Shown here: positions 1 through 7,162 of the stretch, one piece after another
How positions within the stretch are numbered: position 1 is the stretch's first letter
Layout: each line of letters opens with the position of its first letter
Made by a program: the position numbers and the translations under genes
Origin: DATBFG01 sp036558645
GTDB taxonomy: Bacteria > Acidobacteriota > Terriglobia > Terriglobales > Acidobacteriaceae
Assembly: GCA_036558645.1 (NCBI GenBank)
Contig: DATBFG010000014.1
Span: forward strand, 1-49,745
Direction: 5' to 3'
Length of the DNA stretch: 49,745 nt
Notes under the pieces: generated by a model
The model's input: only the letters and a program-made list of their open reading frames with translations
Database searches by the model: none
Told to the model about the DNA's origin: nothing

Positions 1-950
1 TATGCAATAGCTTGGGCAGCGACAGGGCAAGGCAGAGGATGATCCTGATTAACTGTCCAACCGCTTAGAGTACCGTCGCTTTGTTGGACAGCGTAAGCCA
101 CTTGAACGACCGCGCTACCCATGCCCAGCCCGCACGGCAGAACGTGCTGTCCAGATGTTTCCCCGCCCACAAGGTAAATCCTATTTCCAGAACCAGTGGG
201 GACAGCTAGCGGGCACGTCTTGTAGATCTCAGGGCCACCGTCTTCCGCCCCGGGAAGGACACCCGTTTGATTCCAAGAACCCACTGAGCCATTGCTGTTG
301 ATCGGCGCATAATACACTTTGTTTTCCATGGAAAGGTATTCCCTGTGATCGTCGTGTAAGTCGGAGGATCCACCCATGACGTACAGGTAGCCGTTTACGG
401 CAACGGAGCCATGCAACTGCAATGGCAGTGGAAGACTGGTCGTGTTAATCCATTGGCCTATATTGCCCATCCCATCGATCGGCGCGTACCACACTGCGGC
501 GGTTGTTTGGGGAGCGTGGATTTGCGAGGAGGAGATGCCTCCAATTGCGTAAAGATTGTGGTTGTAAATGACTCCGCAAATGTCGCGGTACAAAGCCTGA
601 AGACCGTTATTGAAGTTAACGCTTGTGAACGTGCCGAGCGAGCCCACACCGGATCCGGAGCCAGTGATTGGAGCGATTCGCACCTTGTTTGAAATCATTG
701 CCATGTCTACATCCAACCCGCCCACGACATACAGGCTCTGACCGTCGCTTCGTTGGTCAACAGCCGCCGCGAAGGTCTCAAGCGCCTCCGGGAGCGCAGT
801 GGTGGAATGCCACGCTGGAGTTTGGGCTAAAGCTAGCCCGAACTTGGCAGTCCACATTTCTGGGAGAAGCAGGATCAGAGCGAGCAGAATGGCGGTACGG
901 AGTCTAACGGCGTAATAAGCCCTAGAATGGGATTGATATGGCAAACGCAT
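1..950 (-). CDS. Secreted Kelch-like beta-propeller protein (5' part, truncated by window edge)
   Basis: Read on the minus strand, an uninterrupted frame starts at the ATG at 950 and is still open at base 1, giving 316 visible residues. A GGAGG ribosome binding site lies about 9 bases before the ATG (960-964). The N-terminus is basic and then hydrophobic (residues about 18-30), a signal peptide or membrane anchor. The rest carries repeated Tyr-x-Val/Ile-Gly-Gly strands (YVVGG, YAIGG, YVMGG, YLVGG), each followed by a segment ending in a 'YAPI...G..G.W' type strand; this is the Kelch-repeat pattern. Kelch propellers usually bind proteins or sugars; no catalytic residues are evident. The role is unknown. 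The C-terminus lies outside the window, so total length and further domains cannot be judged. Confidence 0.72.
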   Translation of the reverse strand, partial: MRLPYQSHSRAYYAVRLRTAILLALILLLPEMWTAKFGLALAQTPAWHSTTALPEALETFAAAVDQRSDGQSLYVVGGLDVDMAMISNKVRIAPITGSGSGVGSLGTFTSVNFNNGLQALYRDICGVIYNHNLYAIGGISSSQIHAPQTTAAVWYAPIDGMGNIGQWINTTSLPLPLQLHGSVAVNGYLYVMGGSSDLHDDHREYLSMENKVYYAPINSNGSVGSWNQTGVLPGAEDGGPEIYKTCPLAVPTGSGNRIYLVGGETSGQHVLPCGLGMGSAVVQVAYAVQQSDGTLSGWTVNQDHPLPCPVAAQAIA

Positions 951-1681
951 TTTTTGATTCCTCCAGATGTAGTCTTAACCCTCAGCTCGTATGCCCTTTT
1001 TTCACAGACTGAAATCTCGGCGACAAGAAAGGGTCCCGTTGACGAGAAATGGCGTCGAGAGTGTGGTGAATATTACACCGAATGGTCAACCCGCATCGTG
1101 GCCAAAATATCCACAGGTTGACAACCTGCAAAAACCAGAACTAATTAGATTTAGTGACGCTGTTCGGTTCTGGGCGTTTTGACTCACTTGCCTTTGTCAT
1201 CTTTGTGAGCTTCCCAATGTCCCATCGGATCGCGCATAGCAAAGTCGTGATCGGCCTCTTTCTCCGTCGGGAAATGTTGTCGGATTCGAGCGCCTATACT
1301 TCGCAACTCAGTCCAAATCAAAAACAGGCCGTGGGGAGACTATCCCGGCGGTCGCTCAAACGTGGCATGACAAGCGCGTATGCCTCGCCTCCGACAGAGG
1401 CCTGCCGCTGACTGCTGAACAGTATGCGGCCTTGAATCTAGGATTTCTCCCAGGGGAGCGGGAAACGCTAGAAGAAAGAATGACCGATTCCCCTCAATGA
1501 GTGTTATCGGGATTTATCGCCAAACAATCCCTTGAAGCTCCCTCACCTAGCCGATCTTGTCGAGTAGACGTCTACATCCTAAACGTCGAGCTGCGATTTG
1601 CAGATGGTCGCCGTCGTGGACGACAATAGGCAGCCGAACTGAGATTGGGCGAGCGTTGCACAATGGAAGGAAAAATAAAGA
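951..1681. other. Gene-poor intergenic stretch
   Basis: No convincing gene between the Kelch-like gene start and the small basic protein. Short open frames exist on both strands but none has a ribosome site plus recognisable sequence. One plus-strand frame (about 1238-1500, no start codon) ends with a plausible coding-like stretch (PLTAEQYAALNLGFLPGE) and could be a gene remnant. A 15-bp palindrome lies at 1114-1128. Confidence 0.5.
1114..1128. promoter_or_regulatory. 15-bp perfect palindrome (operator-like)
   Basis: CAGGTTG-A-CAACCTG: two perfect 7-bp arms around one base, about 165 bases upstream of the divergent Kelch-like gene start. It includes a TTGACA hexamer, but no good -10 box follows at 17-18 bases. 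Such symmetry fits a dimeric repressor site; the binder is unknown. Confidence 0.3.
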
Positions 1682-1870
1682 ATGACGTGGCGCGAGTTGA
1701 ACGACCAGTTAGGAAAAACCAAAAACGGCAAGCTGGTTCTGAAATTGTACAAAGCAGAGCGGAAGGGGAAGCGTCGCAAGAGGTGGCTGAAGAGGATTTA
1801 CCACCGCTACAGCTATCTTCGCCGAAAAAAGGAAATGAAAGCGGTGGCATCCGGTGAAGCATTTGTCTGA
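1682..1870 (+). CDS. Small basic hypothetical protein (62 aa)
   Basis: The 62-residue frame starts at an ATG preceded by AAGGAA at about 9 bases. It is very rich in Lys and Arg (KAERKGKRRKRWLKRIYHRY), predicted mostly helical, and begins with MTWREL followed by a leucine-containing helix. This layout, a short acidic-free helix followed by a basic helix with spaced Arg/Tyr, resembles small DNA- or RNA-associated proteins, but I cannot assign a family. It could be a small gene left by mobile-element turnover, because the next feature is a broken gene and an integrative element follows. The overlapping frame at 1645-1857 is less credible. Confidence 0.4.
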   Translation: MTWRELNDQLGKTKNGKLVLKLYKAERKGKRRKRWLKRIYHRYSYLRRKKEMKAVASGEAFV

Positions 1871-2159
1871 GAGGCCAAAGGACCGAGTCAAGGCGTCAGA
1901 TTTTGGAAGTCAAGACATCGGAACTACAAGCGCCCCACAGGATCTCACCCTCACTAACACTGGTAGTGGTTCGCTGATTATTGCAAGCGTCGCTAGCCAG
2001 GGAGACTATAGTCAAACCAACACCTGCAATGCACCGATACTTCCGGGTTCTACATGCACAGTCACCTTGACGTTTACACCCACTCAAGAGGGGATGCGAA
2101 TCGGCAAATTACCTTGCAGCGGACCGCACCGAGATGGGTACGGGGTACTTGCTAGCTAG
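1854..2159 (+). pseudogene. Choice-of-anchor D (SPD-2/HYDIN-type) domain fragment
   Basis: An open frame (GTG 1854 to stop 2159) contains one recognisable unit at about 1899-2105: FGSQDIGTTSAPQDLTLTN, then TNTCNAPILPGSTCTVTLTF and TPTQEGMRIG. This is the immunoglobulin-like choice-of-anchor D repeat of large secreted bacterial proteins, normally present in several copies. Similarity starts and ends abruptly: the preceding residues and the last 20 or so do not fit the family, there is no signal peptide, and only one repeat remains. I read it as a remnant of a larger gene, perhaps cut when the neighbouring element arrived. Confidence 0.6.
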
Positions 2160-2162
2160 TCG

Positions 2163-2927
2163 TCAAGCTTGGCGATCCAATTCTCGCAAGAAATAAGGCT
2201 TGATGAGAGCATCAGCGGCCTCCGGCTCGCCAAAGTCGTCCAGCATCTTACTGCGAGCCAAGGCGACAATCAGTTCGGCCTTCTCCGTAGCCATCAACTC
2301 TATTGCCGCGCTGAATGCAGCATGATCTCTCGCAAGCTCTATCGCGCCATGCTCGAGGGCGATCTTGTCGCAGGTTTCTACCATGTGCATCAGTCGCTTC
2401 GTTTGCTCCTGAATGTCTGCGATAGCATCTCTCAGGAGCACAGACTCACGCTCAAAGTATTGCTGCTGAATTAGCTTGGCGGAGGCCTCAACCGCGAGGA
2501 AGTCGATTGCTACAGTTCTCATCGACCTTACCCAGTCCAGCATAAGATCTAGTCCTGCATCCGATAGGCACAAGACCCGAAGCCTTTCATGGAGCAGCGC
2601 AATCTTCAGCCAACGCACCTGGGTTTCATTAAGAATCGCAGCATTTGTTCTGTTGACCAGCAGGATGAGAAAGTCCGCTTGCATCTGGCCTTGTCTCACG
2701 GCATTTGCAACCTGATGGGCCTCTTTCCCCTTCATGGCAGAGCGGATGTTATTTGCCACCTGCGCCGCGATCTTCGGCCTGGGTGCTGCGCTGAGGGGAA
2801 GTTTAATCAACCGACGAGCATATTCTCCTGACTCGTTGCCTTGGTGTTCGCTCTTGAGCCATAGCATCACGATTTGTGTTGGCGTGAGGGCCGTTTCAAT
2901 GCGACTGATTCGTTTCTTGTTTATCAT
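2163..2927 (-). CDS. Hypothetical helical accessory protein
   Basis: From the ATG at 2927 this encodes 254 residues (MINKKRISRIETALTPTQ...). A TTG at 2963 would add 12 residues, and neither start has a strong ribosome site. The start lies inside the end of the upstream gene (stop 2896-2898), so translation is probably coupled. The protein is mainly alpha-helical and soluble, with long amphipathic stretches (IQQQYFERESVLLRDAIADI and a following coiled-coil-like part) and no membrane segment. I do not recognise a domain. The pairing with a small zinc-finger gene next to an integrase suggests accessory cargo or an element-maintenance role, which is inference. Confidence 0.65.
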   Translation of the reverse strand: MINKKRISRIETALTPTQIVMLWLKSEHQGNESGEYARRLIKLPLSAAPRPKIAAQVANNIRSAMKGKEAHQVANAVRQGQMQADFLILLVNRTNAAILNETQVRWLKIALLHERLRVLCLSDAGLDLMLDWVRSMRTVAIDFLAVEASAKLIQQQYFERESVLLRDAIADIQEQTKRLMHMVETCDKIALEHGAIELARDHAAFSAAIELMATEKAELIVALARSKMLDDFGEPEAADALIKPYFLRELDRQA

Positions 2928-3387
2928 TCGACTGGCTTGGAGCTGCGATGGGACGCTGAACAAAATCGAATGTCATCTCACTTTCCAACGGCACAATGTG
3001 AGAAGGACGAGCTTGAGCTGTGGCTAGTTCCAGAGCTGACAATCGTCTCTCATAGTCGCTTTTCTCGATTGCACTCAACAGAATGCCTGAGAGATAGCCG
3101 ATGGCATTCGATAGCCTAGTGTCAAGCTTACCTCCTCGAACTTGATTGATTGTTTCGGCAAGGAACCGTGCTACGTCGCTGGCCGTATGGAGTTGTTTCG
3201 GTTGAACATCGGCAGGCACCTGCAGAGGGCGTGTCCGCGAAAGGCCCCCAGCACGTCTTGCCGCAGCCCTTTTGTCGGCAACTGCAGGATCATGAAAGAA
3301 ACAAAAACCACTAACTTGTTGTGCGTTCGCCTTGCACTGTGCTCCAGCATCTGTCTCGAAACCACATCGTTTTTTGATTCGCGTCAT
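2896..3387 (-). CDS. Small zinc-finger protein of the integrative element
   Basis: The ATG at 3387 (MTRIKKRCGFETDAGAQC...) gives 163 residues, with GGAG about 11 bases upstream. The frame stays open upstream to 3636, but that part is low-complexity and lacks the family-like sequence, so I prefer the short form. The N-terminus has a C-x9-C-x10-C-x2-H pattern ending in GFCFFHDP, a typical small treble-clef-like zinc site. It is followed by RRAGGLSR and a helical segment (ASDVARFLAETINQVRGGKLDTRLSNAIGYL). Similar proteins occur in acidobacterial genomes, from my general knowledge; their function is unknown. It overlaps the downstream gene by 32 bases and probably forms a two-gene operon with it. 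Confidence 0.65.
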   Translation of the reverse strand: MTRIKKRCGFETDAGAQCKANAQQVSGFCFFHDPAVADKRAAARRAGGLSRTRPLQVPADVQPKQLHTASDVARFLAETINQVRGGKLDTRLSNAIGYLSGILLSAIEKSDYERRLSALELATAQARPSHIVPLESEMTFDFVQRPIAAPSQSNDKQETNQSH

Positions 3388-3947
3388 TAAGCTTTCATCT
3401 CCTACGTTCTGTCTAAGCCAATAGAGCAGAGTGAAACAAAACCCAGAGCAAGAGAAAAAGGCAGAACAAGCACTTTCACATCCGGACAATGGTGAACCGG
3501 AAGGCACACTGAGACCATAGCCCTCGGTCTCAGCATCCGGCGTAAAGGAGCCACCGTCGGTTAACCGGCTCGGTTCTGCGACAATTTCCGCCCCTCGGCT
3601 CACCCGGTCGGGTCTAGGCTTAACGACACGTCGCAACGCTTCCGCAATTGTTCTGTAGCCAAACCGCGCTAACGTGGTCTTCGGGCATTCGGCAATCGGC
3701 TATTTCCTTGATTGCCTACATCGAACAACCGGGGCCCCTACTGCGGCCCAGCAACGTCATAGCTGCCGCTCCCGTTTACACGAGAGAAAAGTACAGCAGG
3801 AGTTTTGTTGTGTAGCAACCGAACTTGGCCAGACGAGACTGGATGAGAGACCGTTCCCAGGAACGTCCAACACTCCAAATCGACTCGACCAAGTCGGCTC
3901 GTCAACTCAACTGCGCTCCTGCTTTTGACACTTCAAAACTGCAAAAC
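3388..3947. other. Intergenic stretch with a strong hairpin
   Basis: About 560 bases between the minus-strand zinc-finger gene and the excisionase-like gene. It probably serves as the long leader of the two-gene minus-strand operon. It contains the perfect inverted repeat at 3509-3533. No convincing gene was seen on either strand. Confidence 0.45.
3509..3533. repeat. Perfect inverted repeat, 8-bp arms, 9-base loop
   Basis: CTGAGACC (3509-3516) and GGTCTCAG (3526-3533) are exact reverse complements. The site lies about 120 bases upstream of the zinc-finger gene start. It has no T-run on either side, so it is not an obvious terminator. It may be an operator, a leader RNA hairpin, or a recombination site of the element. 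Confidence 0.45.
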
Positions 3948-4154
3948 TCATCTCTTAGGGTGAACGGCACGCGGTGAGCCGACCCCTACCTCTTCCGCTC
4001 GCAGAACCTCTGCCAGGGGCACCAGGCGACGCGCCCCGATGGTCACAGATTTGAGAGCACCGTTGACAATCAAGCGCCGGATGGAATATTTCGATAAGTC
4101 CCACCGTTCAGCGAGGCGTTCAATGCCCAATAACCTAGGTTCCTCAGCACCCAT
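3948..4154 (-). CDS. Excisionase-like helix-turn-helix DNA-binding protein
   Basis: 68 residues; GGAG lies 9 bases before the ATG at 4154. The sequence LLGIERLAERWDLSKYSIRRLIVNGALKSVTIGARRLVPLAEV is a MerR/Xis-type winged helix-turn-helix (HTH_17 family): a helix-turn-helix at residues about 8-30, a short wing with the conserved basic 'GARRLVP' strand, then a closing helix. Family members act as recombination directionality factors or small repressors beside tyrosine integrases. It is divergent from the zinc-ribbon/integrase operon, with 94 bases between the two starts, so it may regulate that shared intergenic region. Direct evidence for an excision role is lacking. Confidence 0.75.
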   Translation of the reverse strand: MGAEEPRLLGIERLAERWDLSKYSIRRLIVNGALKSVTIGARRLVPLAEVLRAEEVGVGSPRAVHPKR

Positions 4155-4248
4155 TCTTGCGAACTCCTTGTAGAAATTGATTGACGATTAATATCTAGTT
4201 CGACGATAATGCAGTTTATCGCGCCAATAGTGAGAAAGGAAGGGCAAG

Positions 4249-4884
4249 ATGAATGCAGGCCGCAAACGAAGCGATCAACTTCTAGGAGGTCTTAACAGCG
4301 GATCTGCCGAAAGGCTGCTAGTCTCTCTCGCCAATGCAGATTTCGATCTTCCGACGCGCTTAAGGGCGCAGACGCAGAAATATTGGCCCGATTTATGGGA
4401 ACAAGTGCCCGGGTCGCAAACAGATGTTCAGGATCGCGCACTTGGCATCCTGCACAAGATTCGGTACTACCTCCAACAATTCTGGGAAGCCCAGGACCCC
4501 CACGCAAAGGATTGGTACATATACAGAGCTCGAGAATGGTTTTGGCTTTCCAGACTTCATCAACTCAAGCCCGACGTGAACTTGTGGCGAAAAGAATTCG
4601 ACACAGCCGAAACAGCTGAGCGGGTCCGCGCAGCCTCGTCGTGGCTCAATATTTGGGCACAGGACGCATTGGACAAGGCTCCTGAACGCACAGCCTTCGA
4701 GGAATCGCTGTTTCATTTGCAGCGTATTGCTGGAAAAACAAGGCGTTGCCCAAACCCAACTTGTCAGGCTCCGTATTTCATCGCCGTGAAAAAGGGCCAG
4801 AAATTTTGTTCACCTGAATGTGCCCGACCAACATTATTAGCGAGCAAACGCAATTACTGGAACAGAAGGAGGAATAGCAAATGA
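4249..4884 (+). CDS. CGNR-like zinc-ribbon protein preceding the integrase
   Basis: 211 residues, with a good AGGAAGGG ribosome site before the ATG. The first 165 residues are helical with many Trp and Tyr (DWYIYRAREWFWLSRLHQL). The C-terminus carries a zinc ribbon, RRCPNPTC followed by KFCSPECA (C-x4-C then C-x3-C), ending in a basic tail (NYWNRRRNSK). The layout recalls CGNR/ABATE proteins, which have a zinc ribbon with a 'CGNR' motif and a basic tail, but the CGNR residues themselves are missing. Its stop overlaps the integrase start (ATGA at 4881-4884), so the two are translationally coupled. A DNA-binding role with the recombinase is likely but inferred. Confidence 0.7.
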   Translation: MNAGRKRSDQLLGGLNSGSAERLLVSLANADFDLPTRLRAQTQKYWPDLWEQVPGSQTDVQDRALGILHKIRYYLQQFWEAQDPHAKDWYIYRAREWFWLSRLHQLKPDVNLWRKEFDTAETAERVRAASSWLNIWAQDALDKAPERTAFEESLFHLQRIAGKTRRCPNPTCQAPYFIAVKKGQKFCSPECARPTLLASKRNYWNRRRNSK

Positions 4885-6029
4885 GCAGAAAGCGAGACGG
4901 GCTTTATCGACGAGGAAACATCTTTGCTTTTCGCTACAAGGATGCCGATGGTGTCTGGCGCGAGAAGCAAACCGGAAAACGAGATCGTCCGGAAGCGAAG
5001 GACTTCCGTGCCGATTTCCTGAACGATCTGAAGACCGGCACTCTACCAACGCGAATGTCGGAATGGACACTACAGGAGACTCGTAGTTGGTGGCTAGAAT
5101 TTCGCAAGCCGCGAATTGCTGCTGGCACGCTGACGGCGGAAGGGTATCGACTCAAGCCAATGATCGCCATTCTCGGCAATCTTCGCTTGAGGCAGATTAC
5201 AAGTGTAGAACTCGACAACTATGTGACCCAACGACTTGCTGACCAGATCGCGCCTTGGTCAATAAACAAGGAAGTGCTGACCTGGTCCATGATCTTAAAG
5301 AAGGCAAAGCTGTGGCGGCGGCTCGCGGACGATTACAAGCCGCTCAAGACCAAAGCATCAGATATCGGCAGGGCTCTCAGCAGGGAAGAGCTCCGTCAGC
5401 TCGCTTCCGTTGCTACCAGGGATGAAGATTGGGAGGCAGCATTCTATGGGTCAGTACTTGCGGCGAACACAGGCCTCCGTGGCGGTGAAATCAAGAAGCT
5501 CCGCATTGGCTCAATAGACCTCGAAAAGAGACAGCTAAGGGTACGGCGAGCGGACACGAAGTCTGATGCTGGCAGCAGGACGATTGAACTGAATCGAGAT
5601 GCAAGGGAGGCAGCGGCCCGGTTGCTGTTACGTGCGAGCTTGCTAAAGCCTCCTGCCATTGACCCATCCCATTACCTAATGCCGAAGCATCTTTCGCGAA
5701 TCGCTTATGGCCAGCATAAGGGCGATCGTGGATACGATCCGACTCAGCATCAGCAGTATTGGGATACTGCTTGGCACTCACTCACTAGGGAAGCTGGCTT
5801 TAAGGGGCTTCGCTTTCATGATCTGCGCCATACCTTCATTAGCCATATGGTCGAGCTGGGCGTACCGCTAGGCGTGATTCAGACCTTCGTCGGCCATATG
5901 AGCGCCAGGATGGTACGGCACTACACTCACATCTCTAGTGGCGCGGCACGCAAGGCTGTAGAACTCTTGGATTCCGACCCGATCCTGGCGCCTGTAGAGG
6001 CCGGGGATGGGAAGGTTTACCGTGTTTGA
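4881..6029 (+). CDS. Tyrosine recombinase (phage-type integrase)
   Basis: 382 residues. The N-terminal part holds an AP2-like arm-binding region (RRGNIFAFRYKDADGVWREK) and a SAM-like core-binding domain at about 60-150. The catalytic domain carries the complete set of active-site residues: Arg200 in NTGLRGGE, Lys227 in ADTKS, His313 and Arg316 in FHDLRHT, His339 in FVGHMS, and the nucleophile Tyr348 in RHYTH. It should therefore be an active site-specific recombinase that integrates and excises the element by strand exchange through a 3'-phosphotyrosine intermediate. It starts at the ATGA overlap with the upstream zinc-ribbon gene. Its end faces the 3' end of tRNA-Lys (6104), the presumed attachment site. 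Confidence 0.95.
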   Translation: MSRKRDGLYRRGNIFAFRYKDADGVWREKQTGKRDRPEAKDFRADFLNDLKTGTLPTRMSEWTLQETRSWWLEFRKPRIAAGTLTAEGYRLKPMIAILGNLRLRQITSVELDNYVTQRLADQIAPWSINKEVLTWSMILKKAKLWRRLADDYKPLKTKASDIGRALSREELRQLASVATRDEDWEAAFYGSVLAANTGLRGGEIKKLRIGSIDLEKRQLRVRRADTKSDAGSRTIELNRDAREAAARLLLRASLLKPPAIDPSHYLMPKHLSRIAYGQHKGDRGYDPTQHQQYWDTAWHSLTREAGFKGLRFHDLRHTFISHMVELGVPLGVIQTFVGHMSARMVRHYTHISSGAARKAVELLDSDPILAPVEAGDGKVYRV

Positions 6030-6035
6030 TTGCAG

Positions 6036-6059
6036 TTTGTGGGGAAATTTGTGGGGAAT
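6036..6059 (+). repeat. Tandem 12-bp repeat between integrase and tRNA (possible arm-type sites)
   Basis: TTTGTGGGGAAA (6036-6047) is followed directly by TTTGTGGGGAAT (6048-6059), 11 of 12 identical. The position, between the integrase stop and the tRNA 3' end, is where arm-type integrase or Xis binding sites usually lie. Function is inferred from position only. Confidence 0.5.
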
Positions 6060-6103
6060 TCTGTTAAGGCAAGCGCTTGCTGCTTCTAACCCATTGAGGA
6101 ATT

Positions 6104-6179
6104 TGGTGAGCGCGGCAGGACTCGAACCTGCGACCCATGCCTTAAAAGGGCATTGCTCTACCAACTGAGCTACGCGCCC
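6104..6179 (-). tRNA. tRNA-Lys (anticodon UUU)
   Basis: The minus strand reads as a full cloverleaf: acceptor GGGCGCG/CGCGCTC (one G-U pair at 2:71), D-arm GCTC...GAGC, anticodon arm ATGCC-CTTTTAA-GGCAT with anticodon TTT, variable loop GGGTC, T-arm GCAGG-TTCGAGT-CCTGC, discriminator A and an encoded CCA (6104-6106). Because the integrase lies beyond its 3' end, the 3' part may have been supplied by the integrated element. Confidence 0.95.
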
Positions 6180-6534
6180 TCACTTCATCAAATTTAACAC
6201 ACTGCGAAGGACTTAATTCACAGCGGGCGGAGGAAGGAATTTTGCCAGAACCTTCCAGGCACGGGTCCGACGGCCATTACCTCTGAACCGGAGAAGTTCA
6301 CACGTCGACATCTGCTCGCCAACTTGATCTTTCATTCCCTCACAGCGGCACGCCCGGCCCGGTCAATCTCGTTGCTACCGACGATCGTGGCAGAGTTCCT
6401 CAGTGCCAGGCTCGCGAAAAAAATAATAAAGTAAGCTTTGTCGATCTCGCTATGCTTCGTTCGACGAAATGCACAGAGCGGAGTTCCTGGTCTAATGGGA
6501 CGCGCTCAATCGACAAGAAAACAGGAGGAATTGA
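6180..6534. other. Intergenic stretch upstream of tRNA-Lys
   Basis: 355 bases between the tRNA 5' end and the YCII gene. The first 40 bases should hold the tRNA promoter; they resemble the sequence next to the tRNA fragment near 7942 (both share CTGTGA, CCTTCG and GTTAA blocks on the minus strand). Nothing else could be identified. Confidence 0.5.
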
Positions 6535-6927
6535 ATGCGAGTAATGGTCATTGGGAGAGCCACCAAGGACACGGAAGCGGGCGTCCCCCCTAGCCAAGAG
6601 CTGCTTGAGGCAATGGGGAAGTACAACGAAGAGCTGGCGAAAGCGGGCATCCTGCGGGCGGGCGAGGGGCTGAAGCCGTCCTCACAGGGCAAACGGGTTC
6701 GTTTTTCCGGAAGCAAGCGGACCGTGATCGATGGGCCGTTCGCGGAGACGAAGGAGTTGATTGCCGGATATTCGATTTGGCAGGTGCGTTCGATGGAGGA
6801 GGCGGTCGAGTGGGTGAAGAAGTGTCCCAATCTTCCAGGGGAACCTGATGTGGAGATTCGTCCGCTCTTTGAGTGGACTCCGGAGGAATTGGAGGTCGCC
6901 CGTGGGGAGCATCCCGCTGCTGTGTAA
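6535..6927 (+). CDS. YCII-related (DGPF) domain protein
   Basis: 130 residues; AGGAGG lies 7 bases before the ATG. The sequence shows the YCII/DGPF pattern: an N-terminal strand MRVMVIGRATK, a helix around AMGKYNEELAKAG, the strand-turn VIDGPFAETKELIAGY with the namesake 'DGPF', and SMEEAVEWVKKCP near the end. Members are small ferredoxin-fold (dimeric alpha-beta barrel) proteins, some located beside ECF sigma factors. The general biochemical role is uncertain; a YCII enzyme has been linked to dehydrochlorination, but that cannot be carried over here. It stands alone with its own ribosome site. Confidence 0.85.
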   Translation: MRVMVIGRATKDTEAGVPPSQELLEAMGKYNEELAKAGILRAGEGLKPSSQGKRVRFSGSKRTVIDGPFAETKELIAGYSIWQVRSMEEAVEWVKKCPNLPGEPDVEIRPLFEWTPEELEVARGEHPAAV

Positions 6928-7162
6928 GCGCTGAGGCCATCAAGAAGGCCGACGCCACGCAGAAAATTCCCTATAACTTGGTTTAGTAGTCGGGTCCCAA
7001 CTCACCGATGGCGTCGGCCGGCCTGACAAATTGTGGATTGAGCGCAACTGCCTTCCAGGAAAAGGCCGGTCGGAGTCAAGTAAATTAGTTAAGTTTGAGA
7101 ACGGGCAGCAGTGCTAGACTCCTGCCCTATCTAGTCCAGAGAGAGGTTTTTTTCTGCGAGGC

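Larger units (their letters stand above)
2163..6179. mobile_element. Probable integrative element at tRNA-Lys (left boundary unresolved)
   Basis: The tyrosine recombinase (4881-6029) ends 75 bp from the 3' end of tRNA-Lys, with tandem 12-bp repeats between; this is the usual layout of an element integrated in a tRNA 3' end. Upstream are a zinc-ribbon protein, a divergent excisionase-like HTH protein and two minus-strand accessory genes. No second copy of the tRNA 3' end was found by eye to the left, so the other attachment site may be degraded or outside the window. The broken choice-of-anchor D gene at 1854-2159 is a candidate disrupted host gene near the left end. Confidence 0.5.

Noticed and set aside
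1154..1411. 85-residue plus-strand frame in the left gene-poor region
   Set aside because: No ribosome site, composition changes along the frame and no recognisable family; only the 3' part of another frame here looks faintly coding-like.
3388..3636. N-terminal extension of the zinc-finger gene (in-frame to 3636)
   Set aside because: The extension is low-complexity and unrelated to the rest; the ATG at 3387 directly precedes the zinc-finger motif.
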